A stretch of DNA of 64,000 nucleotides from Evtepia gabavorous (GTDB lineage Bacteria; Bacillota; Clostridia; Oscillospirales; Oscillospiraceae): contig NZ_QQRQ01000003.1 of the NCBI RefSeq assembly GCF_003425665.1, forward strand, positions 83,420 to 147,419. The letters run 5' to 3'. Every line of letters begins with the position of its first letter. Within the stretch, counting starts at the first letter, position 1. The notes under the pieces were generated by a model. The model made no database searches and had not been told where the DNA came from. It saw only the letters and a list, made by a program, of their open reading frames with translations. Made by a program: the position numbers and the translations under genes. This document shows, piece by piece, positions 26,386-34,434 of this stretch.

Positions 26386-26958
26386 ATGTCGCGGATTACA
26401 AAGGATCCCACAGAACGCCGGCAAGAAATTTTAGATACGGCCCTGAAACTTTTTTGGGAAAAGGGCTATGAAAAAACCTCGATGACCGAGATTGCCCAGG
26501 CCATGCAGGTGGCACAGGGACTGTGTTACCGCTATTTTCCATCCAAAGAGGCGTTGTTTCAGACAGCTGTTGATCAATATGCCCAGCGGCAAGTGGATCA
26601 GATCGCCAGCGTATTGAGAAAACCAGGTCTGACACTGGTCCAAGTGGTGGAACAAATGCCGACCTTTCTGGAAACCGAGGCGGAGGACAGTGCCATTGCC
26701 AAGCTCTGCCATGGGCCGGAGAGCGAAAAGCTCCATGGGCCGCTCTCCATGGCGATATGTGCCAAACTTCAGCCGTTGGTGCAACAGTTGTTGGAGAAGG
26801 CCAATGAGCGGGGAGAGGTCCAGATTGCAGACCCGGAGACGGCCGCCTCTTTTTGTGTCTATGGACAGTTGGGCATTCTATGGAATCAAACGCTCAGTGG
26901 AGAGGAGAGAGTACGCCGCGTCAAGGCATTTTTAATCCATCTGCTGACTACATTTTAA
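26386..26958 (+). CDS. TetR-family regulator
   Basis: This 190-aa protein has an N-terminal TetR HTH (ILDTALKLFWEKGYEKTSMTEIAQAMQVAQGLCYRYFPSKEALF, residues 15-55) and an all-helical ligand-binding C-terminal domain. ATG 26386 has AAGGAGGG upstream. It is followed 80 bases later by a MATE transporter. Identical operator-like palindromes in front of both genes imply that it represses itself and the transporter until an unknown compound binds. Confidence 0.92.
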   Translation: MSRITKDPTERRQEILDTALKLFWEKGYEKTSMTEIAQAMQVAQGLCYRYFPSKEALFQTAVDQYAQRQVDQIASVLRKPGLTLVQVVEQMPTFLETEAEDSAIAKLCHGPESEKLHGPLSMAICAKLQPLVQQLLEKANERGEVQIADPETAASFCVYGQLGILWNQTLSGEERVRRVKAFLIHLLTTF

Positions 26959-27003
26959 GCAAAGACCCTGCTCTTTTTGGGCTGGGACTCTTTTCGGCAA
27001 GTA

Positions 27004-27020
27004 AATGAATGAAATTCATT
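27004..27020 (+). promoter_or_regulatory. TetR-type operator before the MATE gene
   Basis: AATGAA-TGAAA-TTCATT, the same 6-5-6 palindrome as at 26313-26329, ends 17 bases before the MATE start codon. Binding here would block transcription entering the transporter gene. I do not see a strong separate promoter, so it may act as a roadblock to read-through from tetR. Confidence 0.7.
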
Positions 27021-27037
27021 CAAAAAAGGAGAAAAAT

Positions 27038-28357
27038 ATGAGTAAAAATTTTGATATCATCCATGGCAATCCCAGCCAGTGCTTGTTTGCCATGGTGCTG
27101 CCGATGATGGCGGCGATGTTTTTGAACATGGCCTATAATTTGGTGGACAGTCTATGGATTGGAAACCTGCTGGGAGAGTCTGCCTACGCGGCGCTGACAG
27201 CGGCGACCCCAATCCTTTTGCTGCTCAATTCCATCGCAATGGGGGCGACCAACGGGGTTGCTATTTTGCTCTCTCAGGCCATTGGGGCGGGGGAGACACG
27301 ACGAACCCGAACCATCCTGTTTACTTCATTTATTTTAAGTATTGTGTTTTCTCTTGGGATGACAGGATTATTGGAGGGAATGGTATCCCCTTTGCTTCGG
27401 TTTCTTCAAGTTCCATCGGAGCTGTATGAAATGACTTGTCTCTACCTGAGGATTTATTTGATTGGGTATGGGGCGGTTTATCTCTATTGTTATTTTGCCG
27501 CTGTGCTGCGCAGCTTTGGGGATACGGTGTTCCAGATGCTGGCCATGCTGGTATGTACTGTACTCAACGGCGCGTTAGACCCGCTGTTGATTCACGGATT
27601 TGGATTGCAGGGCGCGGCAGCGGCGACGGTTTTGTCTCAGGGAATTTGTTTGGGGTTTATGGTGTGTTATCTGAGAAAGAAAGCCTTGTTTTCTTTCCAT
27701 GCTGCTGATTGGTCCGGGAAGGAGCTTGGCACCATTTGCTTAAAAAGCCTTCCAGCGGCGTTTCAGCAAAGTATTCCTGCCATCAGCACCAGTGTGCTTA
27801 CTGCGATAGTCAGCGGTTTTGGGGTGACCGCCCTGGCGGCGTATGGCGTGGCTGGGAAGCTGGAGCTTCTTCTCTTCTATCCAGCGATGTCCTTTCAAAT
27901 GGTTTTGACAACGATTGTGGGTCAGTGTATAGGGGCCGGACGCCGTGATCGCGCGTGGGTATACTGTAAAACGGCTTTGCTTTGGGGCGGAGGTCTGTTG
28001 ATCATTCTCTCCTGCGGTGTTGTGGGACTGGCTCATCCTTTGTCTGAACTGTTTGTAGACAGTAAGGCTGTGGCGGAAGTGGTGGCCGGATATTTCCAGG
28101 TGGTCAGTGTGGGATATCTGTTCAATATGGAAACCAACTGTTTTCTGGGGGCAGTCAATGGGATGGGTCATCCAGGACACAGCATGCTTTGCATGGTACT
28201 GTACTACTTAATCATTCGGATTCCGTTGGCCTGTCTGCTCTCCTCTGCCGGGCTAAATGGGATATGGGCTGCTGTTTTGTGTAGCCATGTGGCAGCGGTG
28301 GTAACGGCGTGCCTGCTTGCCAGGGGATTGGCCTCCAGAAAGAAAAGCCCCATATAA
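27038..28357 (+). CDS. MATE-family multidrug/metabolite efflux transporter
   Basis: This 439-aa protein has twelve hydrophobic segments and the MATE signatures NMAYNLVDSLWIGNLLG near the N-terminus and the mirrored middle motif. It is a sodium- or proton-driven exporter of cationic drugs or metabolites in the DinF/VmrA-like group. ATG 27038 has AAGGAG 5 bases upstream; an earlier in-frame start overlaps the operator. Under the TetR regulator upstream. Substrate unknown. Confidence 0.92.
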   Translation: MSKNFDIIHGNPSQCLFAMVLPMMAAMFLNMAYNLVDSLWIGNLLGESAYAALTAATPILLLLNSIAMGATNGVAILLSQAIGAGETRRTRTILFTSFILSIVFSLGMTGLLEGMVSPLLRFLQVPSELYEMTCLYLRIYLIGYGAVYLYCYFAAVLRSFGDTVFQMLAMLVCTVLNGALDPLLIHGFGLQGAAAATVLSQGICLGFMVCYLRKKALFSFHAADWSGKELGTICLKSLPAAFQQSIPAISTSVLTAIVSGFGVTALAAYGVAGKLELLLFYPAMSFQMVLTTIVGQCIGAGRRDRAWVYCKTALLWGGGLLIILSCGVVGLAHPLSELFVDSKAVAEVVAGYFQVVSVGYLFNMETNCFLGAVNGMGHPGHSMLCMVLYYLIIRIPLACLLSSAGLNGIWAAVLCSHVAAVVTACLLARGLASRKKSPI

Positions 28358-28530
28358 TCCGTCTTTCGCAGCAAAAAAGCTGCGAGGGATGCCGACAAAG
28401 CGGACATGGTCAGATAGGTAGACAAAGAGAACAGACCGCTGCCGCCCATGGTGGATACACATTCTGTAAAGGAAGGCTGAGAACGGATGATGAGACAGAA
28501 CGATAGGAACATTCAGTGGGACACTTCTCC

Positions 28531-29055
28531 TTACATGGCGCGGCAGACTTTACAGTCCGCGCATCCATTGCAAATGGGCTTGGAAGCGCAGGGAGATGGG
28601 CCCCAGGAGAGGCGTGCAGAAGACGCCCTTGTGACGGAAGGGGAGGGAGAGCAGAAAGGGAATCCGTTCCTCTGCTCGGATTTGGTTCTCACAAGCCACG
28701 TGAAAAAATACGTTTTCCCAACCGTTGCCCCAGTCTTCCGGCAGACAGGCGGATACTCTTTGGGGACGCTTGGTTAGGAGGAAAAAGATGACATCTGGTC
28801 GCATGCGAATCATATCCCAGGCATCATCCCGCCATGGGTCTGCTTCCGGTAAGAAAAAATCGGAGGTCATGCACACCCAGAGCATTTCACCACGCCTAAT
28901 TTTGTATTGGCCCCGCCGGTCTTTTTGGAGCGGGTAGGAATTTTTGTCCGGTAGATATCTGCGCCGCTCCGGCCGCTTTTCTGGTCCATGGAGCAGTACC
29001 GGCACCCTTCGCTGTACTTATGACAGCCGTGCCAAGGATTCCAAATGTCATGCAT
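28531..29055 (-). pseudogene. DUF5131-family gene, broken by a frameshift and a deletion
   Basis: From ATG 29055 the frame reads MHDIWNPWHGC and then GADIYRTK, as in DUF5131 (Gp37-like) proteins with CX-rich motifs, but shifts after RTK. The -1 frame continues NSYPLQKDRRGQYKIRRGE and MTSDFFLPEADPWRD, to HKGVFCTPLLGPISL. One base seems lost in an A-run near 28938. After LLGPISL the expected 60-90 residues are missing, and the cysteine-rich tail PICNGCADCKVC follows in another frame, ending at 28531. The start overlaps the rarA stop by 8 bases. Confidence 0.75.
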
Positions 29056-30370
29056 GCCGATTTTCGTGTTTCCAATCTTTGATCTGTTCCAGGCGAGCTT
29101 TCCACTTGGCCTCTTGCCCCTGGTCTGTGGGCTGATAGTAGACCCGGTTCACCAGAGTGTCTGGGAGACATTGTAGGGTGGTGAGCTTGTCCGGGGTATC
29201 ATGGGCGTATTGATAGCCTTTGCCGTAGTTTAAGTCCTTCATCAATTTGGTGACCCCGTTTCGGAGTGCTAGGGGGACAGGCTCCGTCAACTGGGTCAGG
29301 GCGTCTTGTTTGGCACGTTCATAGGCCAGGTACAGGGCGTTTGATTTGGGTGCCAGGGAGAGGTAAACCGCAGCTTGGGTCAGGAAAACAGAGCACTCAG
29401 GCATTCCAATGAAATGGCAGGCCTGATAGGCAGCCACAGCGATTTCCAAGGCACGGGCGTCGGCCAGTCCGATATCTTCGCTGGCAAACCGGGTCAGGCG
29501 TCGGGCGACGTAAAGGGGGTCTTCTCCTGCTTCCAGCATCCGGGCCAGCCAGTAAACTGCGGCATCCGGGTCAGAATTTCGCATGGATTTGTGCAGGGCG
29601 GAGATCAGATTGTAGTGTTCCTCTCCATTTTTGTCGTAGAGAAGGGACTTTTGGGCGGTGCACTGTTCCAGGGTCTCTCTGGTTACTGTAATGGTATTGT
29701 CGGAGACCGCTCCGTTGAGGACCACCATTTCCAGGGTGGATAGGGCGATTCGCGCGTCGCCATTGGCAAAACGGGCAATGTGCTCCAGCATGTCCGGCTC
29801 GATGAGGATATGCTGAGCCCCAAAGCCGCGGGGGTCCTGCAGGGCCCGGTTCAGCAGATGGACAAGCTCTTCTGAGGTTAAAGCGTGGAGCACGAAGACC
29901 TTGCACCGGGAGAGCAGAGCGCCGTTGACTTCAAAGGAGGGATTTTCCGTGGTAGCCCCGATAAGCAGAATACTTCCCTTTTCTACAAAGGGAAGGAATG
30001 CGTCTTGCTGCGCTTTGTTAAACCGGTGAATTTCATCTACAAATACAATGGTGCGGGTTCCGAATCTTCGGTTGCTCTCCGCCTGCTGCATAATGGCGCG
30101 GATCTCCTTAATCCCGCCGGTAACAGCCGAGAATGCAATGAACTCTGCTTTGGTGGCATGGGCAATCACTTGGGCTAAAGTGGTTTTTCCCACACCGGGC
30201 GGCCCCCAGAAGATCATAGAGGCAAGCTGATCCGTTTCAATCAGCCGGCGGAGGAGCTTGCCTTCCCCCAAGAGATGGGTTTGCCCGACGTATTCTTCTA
30301 AACACTGAGGGCGGAGTCGGGCAGCCAGGGGACGAGGGGGCTCTTGCCCGAATAAGGTATTTTGTTCCAT
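29048..30370 (-). CDS. rarA: Replication-associated recombination protein A (RarA/MgsA)
   Basis: This 440-aa AAA+ ATPase has Walker A GPPGVGKTT (about residues 55-63), Walker B VFVDEIHRF, sensor motifs, and the C-terminal RarA domain (RNGVTKLMKDLNYGKGYQYAHD). The start MEQNTLFGQEPPRPLAARLRP is standard. It acts at stalled replication forks. It is the first gene of a two-gene unit with the decayed DUF5131 gene, which overlaps by 8 bases. Confidence 0.95.
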   Translation of the reverse strand: MEQNTLFGQEPPRPLAARLRPQCLEEYVGQTHLLGEGKLLRRLIETDQLASMIFWGPPGVGKTTLAQVIAHATKAEFIAFSAVTGGIKEIRAIMQQAESNRRFGTRTIVFVDEIHRFNKAQQDAFLPFVEKGSILLIGATTENPSFEVNGALLSRCKVFVLHALTSEELVHLLNRALQDPRGFGAQHILIEPDMLEHIARFANGDARIALSTLEMVVLNGAVSDNTITVTRETLEQCTAQKSLLYDKNGEEHYNLISALHKSMRNSDPDAAVYWLARMLEAGEDPLYVARRLTRFASEDIGLADARALEIAVAAYQACHFIGMPECSVFLTQAAVYLSLAPKSNALYLAYERAKQDALTQLTEPVPLALRNGVTKLMKDLNYGKGYQYAHDTPDKLTTLQCLPDTLVNRVYYQPTDQGQEAKWKARLEQIKDWKHENRHA

Positions 30371-30635
30371 GGTGGGTCCTGCTTTCTGCTTGCGCTTGGT
30401 ATTTGTTTATGGTATCACAGAGTTTGAGAAGCTTCAATAGAACGGGCTTTCTTTTGTCGCTGATCCAGTCCAGGAAAGGGGATTCCATGGTTTTTGCGGG
30501 CTGGCATGGGACCGGAGGGAAGGGAAAGAGAGGAAGAACGAGAAATTTGACGGAAAAGGTATGGGAAAGGGGCAAAAAAATCTGCGAACAAACGAAAAAA
30601 AATTTTCTCTCAGTTCTCCCGTTTTTTGCAGAGTG

Positions 30636-30644
30636 TGCTATAAT
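30636..30644 (+). promoter_or_regulatory. Extended -10 promoter for purC
   Basis: TGC-TATAAT (TATAAT at 30639-30644) lies 57 bases before the purC ATG; no good -35 is seen, as expected for an extended -10 promoter. The remaining 30371-30630 between the divergent rarA and purC genes shows no other gene and no purine riboswitch that I could recognise. Confidence 0.6.
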
Positions 30645-30700
30645 AACGGAGAAATGGTCGTGTAACACCGAGATACTTTTAGTAGGGAGGACAAGGAAAT

Positions 30701-31384
30701 ATGAAAACCCTGTACAACGGAAAGACGAAGACGGTCATGCTGGACGAAGCCACTGGTGTGGTGAATCTCTTCTTTAAGGATTCCGCCACGGGAGAAAACG
30801 GTGTCTTTGACCCCGGCTCCAACACCGTGGGTGGCAGTGTGGAAGGCAAAGGAAAGATCGGCCTGAAAATCTCCAAGCACTTTTTCGAAATCATGGAGAA
30901 AAACGGCATTCCCACCCACTATCTGGGCGCGGATGTGGAGCAGGGCCTGATGCAGGTGCGCAAGCTGACCGTGCCGAAGCTGGAGTTTGTGCTGCGTTAT
31001 TACACGGCTGGCTCTATGTGCCGCCGGTTTAGCCTGGAAGAGGGCATTGTCTTTGATCCTCCCTATACGGAGGTCACATTGAAGGACGATGAGCAGGGAG
31101 ATCCTCTGATCAGTGAGCGCCTGTGCATCATGAAAGGGATGCTGGCCCCTGGTCAGTACGACGAGGCGCTGGGCATTCTGGTCAAGGTAGGAGAGGTTCT
31201 GAAGAAGGAACTGTCCGCTATGGGCCTGACGCTCATTGATTTTAAGATTGAGGTAGGCTATGATGAAAACGGCAAGATGTATGTGGTGGATGAAATTACC
31301 CCTGACATCTGGAGAGTCCGGGACGAGAAGGGGAACATCCCCAACCAGATCGACTGCGCGAAAATGATTCTGGAGAAAATTTAA
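30701..31384 (+). CDS. purC: Phosphoribosylaminoimidazole-succinocarboxamide synthase
   Basis: This 227-aa protein makes SAICAR from CAIR, aspartate and ATP in purine synthesis. Recognisable parts are the N-terminal YNGKTKTVM, the GTGNG-like turn, the KLEFVLRYYTAGSMCRRF region and VVDEITPDIWRVRD. It stands alone, away from the rest of a pur operon. AGGGAGG precedes ATG 30701. A terminator follows. Confidence 0.92.
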   Translation: MKTLYNGKTKTVMLDEATGVVNLFFKDSATGENGVFDPGSNTVGGSVEGKGKIGLKISKHFFEIMEKNGIPTHYLGADVEQGLMQVRKLTVPKLEFVLRYYTAGSMCRRFSLEEGIVFDPPYTEVTLKDDEQGDPLISERLCIMKGMLAPGQYDEALGILVKVGEVLKKELSAMGLTLIDFKIEVGYDENGKMYVVDEITPDIWRVRDEKGNIPNQIDCAKMILEKI

Positions 31385-31399
31385 CAGCGTGATAGAAGG

Positions 31400-31434
31400 A
31401 ACTTCCTCCCTGCTGTACGGGGAGGAAGTTTTTT
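31400..31434 (+). terminator. purC terminator
   Basis: Arms AACTTCCTCCC (31400-31410) and GGGGAGGAAGTT (31419-31430) are followed by a T-run, 16 bases after the purC stop. Confidence 0.9.
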
Positions 31435-31508
31435 ACCTCAATGGAGGGCAGTACACTCCACAAAAAATTCAAATTTCTCTGGTATACTACCATTTGAGGT
31501 GAAAAAGA

Positions 31509-32180
31509 ATGTTTCGAATTTTAATTGTAGAGGATGAGCCTGATATTGGGGAACTCCTCCAGAACTATTTGGAGCATGCCGGGTATGTGACCCGTTTGGC
31601 CCAGGAGGGACAGGGTGCGTTGACGCTGTTTTATCAGGAAACCTTTGACTTAGTGCTTTTGGACTTGATGCTCCCCAAGATGGACGGATATGCACTCTGC
31701 CAAGCCATCCGGGAACAGTCTGACGTACCAGTTATCATGGTGACTGCGTTGGACAGTGAGGAGCATCAGCTGCAGGGCTTTCAGTTCAACATTGATGATT
31801 ATGTAACCAAGCCCTTCTCCATCCCCGTTCTGTTGCAGAAAATTCGAGCAGTTCTTCGCCGGACCACAGGGCACGCCGGAGATGAGCCCATCTGTTATCG
31901 GAACCTAACCTTGGATTTGGAGGGATATCAGGCCTATCTGGGAGGAACCCCTGTCGATTTGACAAGGCGGGAGATTGCACTGCTGCGGACCCTGTTAGAG
32001 AACCAGGGGCGGGTTCTAACCCGGCAGATGCTGCTCAACCGTGTGTGGAGCTACGATTTCTACGGGGATGAGCGAATTGTGGATACACATATCAAAAATC
32101 TACGAAAAAAATTGGAGGCGGATTATATTGAGACGGTGCGCGGCGTGGGTTACCGAATGGAGCGGGAAAATAAGACGTAA
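31509..32180 (+). CDS. OmpR/PhoB-family response regulator
   Basis: This 223-aa protein has a receiver domain (ILIVEDEPDIGELL, D in VLLDLMLPKMDGY, K in VTKPF) and a winged-helix output domain ending TVRGVGYRME. It is the first gene of a unit with the sensor kinase and a three-gene ABC exporter. No classical promoter is obvious, though an AT-rich tract precedes it. It probably controls the downstream transporter. Confidence 0.92.
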   Translation: MFRILIVEDEPDIGELLQNYLEHAGYVTRLAQEGQGALTLFYQETFDLVLLDLMLPKMDGYALCQAIREQSDVPVIMVTALDSEEHQLQGFQFNIDDYVTKPFSIPVLLQKIRAVLRRTTGHAGDEPICYRNLTLDLEGYQAYLGGTPVDLTRREIALLRTLLENQGRVLTRQMLLNRVWSYDFYGDERIVDTHIKNLRKKLEADYIETVRGVGYRMERENKT

Positions 32181-32187
32181 TCTGCCA

Positions 32188-33510
32188 GTGAAAATTTTCT
32201 GTTTTACCTGCCTGCTCCTGTTGGCTGTCTGTATTGTGACCTACGGTCTGATCGCCTGGATGATGCCGGTGACATACCAGGCAGACAGAAACCGCGTGTT
32301 ATCGGAGCAGGCGGAGAGTTTGATCCAAGAGTTGAGCAAGACTACGCTATCTGCGTGTGGCCCGCTGCTGGAGAAATTTGCGTCGGATTATGATGCCCAA
32401 GTGAGTATTTTAGATGAAACTGGTCAGCCGGTGGCGGGGACAAAGGACCTTGCACAAACAGAGGAGGAAGAGGGCCGGGTGACGTTTAGCCAGATTCAAA
32501 CGGAGGAGGGCATGACGCTGCAAACCAACGAATCAATACACATTACCCAAACCGTTGCGACTCCGTTTTCTTTTCAAGGCAGTCAGGATGTGTATCAGCT
32601 GATGGTGGTAGGCAGAATCCGAGGGGTGAATCAAGCGATGGAAGCCTTGGGGAAATTATGGCCTTGGCTGCTGGCCTCGGTGGTGTCGGTGTCTATTTTG
32701 GGGTCCTTTTTCTACGCCCGCTATGTTACCCGGCTATCCCGCGCCATGGGGGAGCTGCAGGGGGCGAATGAGGCGCTGCGGCGAGACATGGAACGAGAGC
32801 GGGAAATGGAGCGGCAGCGGATGGAATTCTTTGCCGCAGCTTCCCATGAACTAAAGACGCCGATCACCATTGTCAAAGGGCAGCTGGGAGGGATGCTGGA
32901 CGGGGTGGGGGTCTATGCCGACCGGGAGCGATACCTGGCCAGAAGTCTGCAAGTGATGGGCAGCATGGAGCGTTTGGTGGGGGAACTCCTGACCCTTTCC
33001 CGGATGGAAGGGGAGAAGGTCCGCCGTGGCATAAAGCCTCTGAATCTAACCGATCTCCTGACTGCCTGTGTGGAGGAATACACGGACCTCTTTGCCCAAA
33101 AGGAGCAGACGCTGCATGTTTCCCTTGCGCCGGACCTTCGGGTACCGGGAGAGTGGAATTTACTCTCCAAGGCGGTCTGCAATCTTTTAACCAATGGAGC
33201 CATGTATTCCCCGGACGGGGCGGAACTTTTTCTCTCTGCTCGGGAGGAAGGGGAGCAGATCTATTTCTCTCTGGAAAACACAGGGGTTCACCTGTCAGAA
33301 GAAAGGATTCCCCATCTGTTTGAGGCCTTTTACCGGGGGGAGGGCTCTCGCAACCGGCAGACGGGCGGAAGCGGTTTGGGGCTGTACCTGGTGAAACGGA
33401 TTCTGGAATACCATTGTGGGGAGATACGGATTAGAAATACCGCCGCTGGAGTCTGTGTGGAAGTTTGGCTGCCCAGAACCAACTCCACAGAAACTACAAC
33501 TTCCTGCTAA
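32188..33510 (+). CDS. Sensor histidine kinase
   Basis: This kinase of about 440 aa has two transmembrane segments (near residues 3-22 and 160-180) with an extracytoplasmic domain between, HAMP-like region, H-box AASHELKTPITIVKG, N-box and G-box motifs (GGSGLGLYLVKR). The start is uncertain. GTG 32188 is shown; it is 7 bases after the response regulator stop and lacks a clear ribosome-binding site, so coupling is likely. It pairs with the regulator upstream and an ABC exporter downstream. Confidence 0.85.
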   Translation: MKIFCFTCLLLLAVCIVTYGLIAWMMPVTYQADRNRVLSEQAESLIQELSKTTLSACGPLLEKFASDYDAQVSILDETGQPVAGTKDLAQTEEEEGRVTFSQIQTEEGMTLQTNESIHITQTVATPFSFQGSQDVYQLMVVGRIRGVNQAMEALGKLWPWLLASVVSVSILGSFFYARYVTRLSRAMGELQGANEALRRDMEREREMERQRMEFFAAASHELKTPITIVKGQLGGMLDGVGVYADRERYLARSLQVMGSMERLVGELLTLSRMEGEKVRRGIKPLNLTDLLTACVEEYTDLFAQKEQTLHVSLAPDLRVPGEWNLLSKAVCNLLTNGAMYSPDGAELFLSAREEGEQIYFSLENTGVHLSEERIPHLFEAFYRGEGSRNRQTGGSGLGLYLVKRILEYHCGEIRIRNTAAGVCVEVWLPRTNSTETTTSC

Positions 33511-33573
33511 ATTAACTCCATATTTTTTTGCTATCCTTTCCTTGCTCTTAAAAGCAAGGAAAGGATTTTTGCG

Positions 33574-34434
33574 ATGAAACTACAGATGGAACATTTAACC
33601 ATGACCTATCCCACCGGAAAGAAGGCGCTTCAGGATATGAGCCTTACATTGAGCAGTCCCCAGATGATTGGACTGCTGGGGCCAAATGGAGCGGGAAAGT
33701 CCACCCTGATGAAGCTTCTGACGGCGGCGCTGCTTCCCACCCAGGGAAGCATTTTTGTGGACGCGCGGCCCCTGGCCAAAAGCGAAGGGGCCTTGAAAGC
33801 CCAGCTTGGCTATCTGCCCCAGGACTTTGGACTTTATGAGGAGCTAACGGTAACCCAGTTTCTGGACTATATGGCTGCCTTAAAGGGCATTCGTGCCCCC
33901 AAAGCAGAGATTCGGCGGGTTTTGTCGGACACCAATTTGACGCCGCAGCGGCGAGCCAGGATTCGTACCCTTTCCGGCGGGCAACGCCAGCGGGTGGGGA
34001 TTGCGCAGGCGCTGCTGGGCTCCCCTCAGCTCTTGATTTTGGATGAGCCTACCGTGGGGCTGGACCCGGAGGAGCGGATTCATTTCCGCAACCTATTTGC
34101 ACAGGAGGCCAAAGATAAATTGGTTCTGCTGTCCACCCACATTATTGAGGATGTGCAGTCTGTGTGTGACCGTCTCATTGTCATTCATGGGGGAGAGCTC
34201 CTGTTTGACGGACGCCCTGAGCAGCTGGTTGCCCGGGCCCAGGGACACGTGGGGGTGTTCCAAGGCTATCCGCCCCAAGGAATTTCCTGCGAGGTAACTG
34301 CCCAGGTCAACACAGCCGGAGGAATCTTATGCCGGGCTGTGGCGGAGAAACTACCGGAGACAGTTCAGAAAGTAGAGCCTACCTTAGAGGATGCCTATGT
34401 CTATCTGGTGGGGAAGGAGGGGAAGCGGCCATGA
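33574..34434 (+). CDS. ABC transporter ATP-binding protein
   Basis: This 286-aa protein has Walker A GPNGAGKST, the Q-loop (LPQDFGLYEE), the signature LSGGQRQRVG and Walker B LLILDEPTVGLD. It overlaps the permease gene by 4 bases and follows the two-component system by about 60 bases. With the two permeases it forms a likely exporter of the bacteriocin/peptide-resistance type, but the substrate is not known. Confidence 0.93.
   Translation: MKLQMEHLTMTYPTGKKALQDMSLTLSSPQMIGLLGPNGAGKSTLMKLLTAALLPTQGSIFVDARPLAKSEGALKAQLGYLPQDFGLYEELTVTQFLDYMAALKGIRAPKAEIRRVLSDTNLTPQRRARIRTLSGGQRQRVGIAQALLGSPQLLILDEPTVGLDPEERIHFRNLFAQEAKDKLVLLSTHIIEDVQSVCDRLIVIHGGELLFDGRPEQLVARAQGHVGVFQGYPPQGISCEVTAQVNTAGGILCRAVAEKLPETVQKVEPTLEDAYVYLVGKEGKRP

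Noticed and set aside
26959..27003. Hairpin between tetR and the MATE gene
   Set aside because: Arms are short and imperfect; the nearby TetR palindrome explains the site better.
28366..28386. Hairpin TCGCAGC-A6-GCTGCGA after the MATE gene
   Set aside because: No T-run follows and no transcript end is obvious, so it is not listed as a terminator.
28358..28530. Open frames between the MATE gene and the DUF5131 remnant
   Set aside because: Short, on the opposite strand of the MATE gene, and without ribosome-binding sites.
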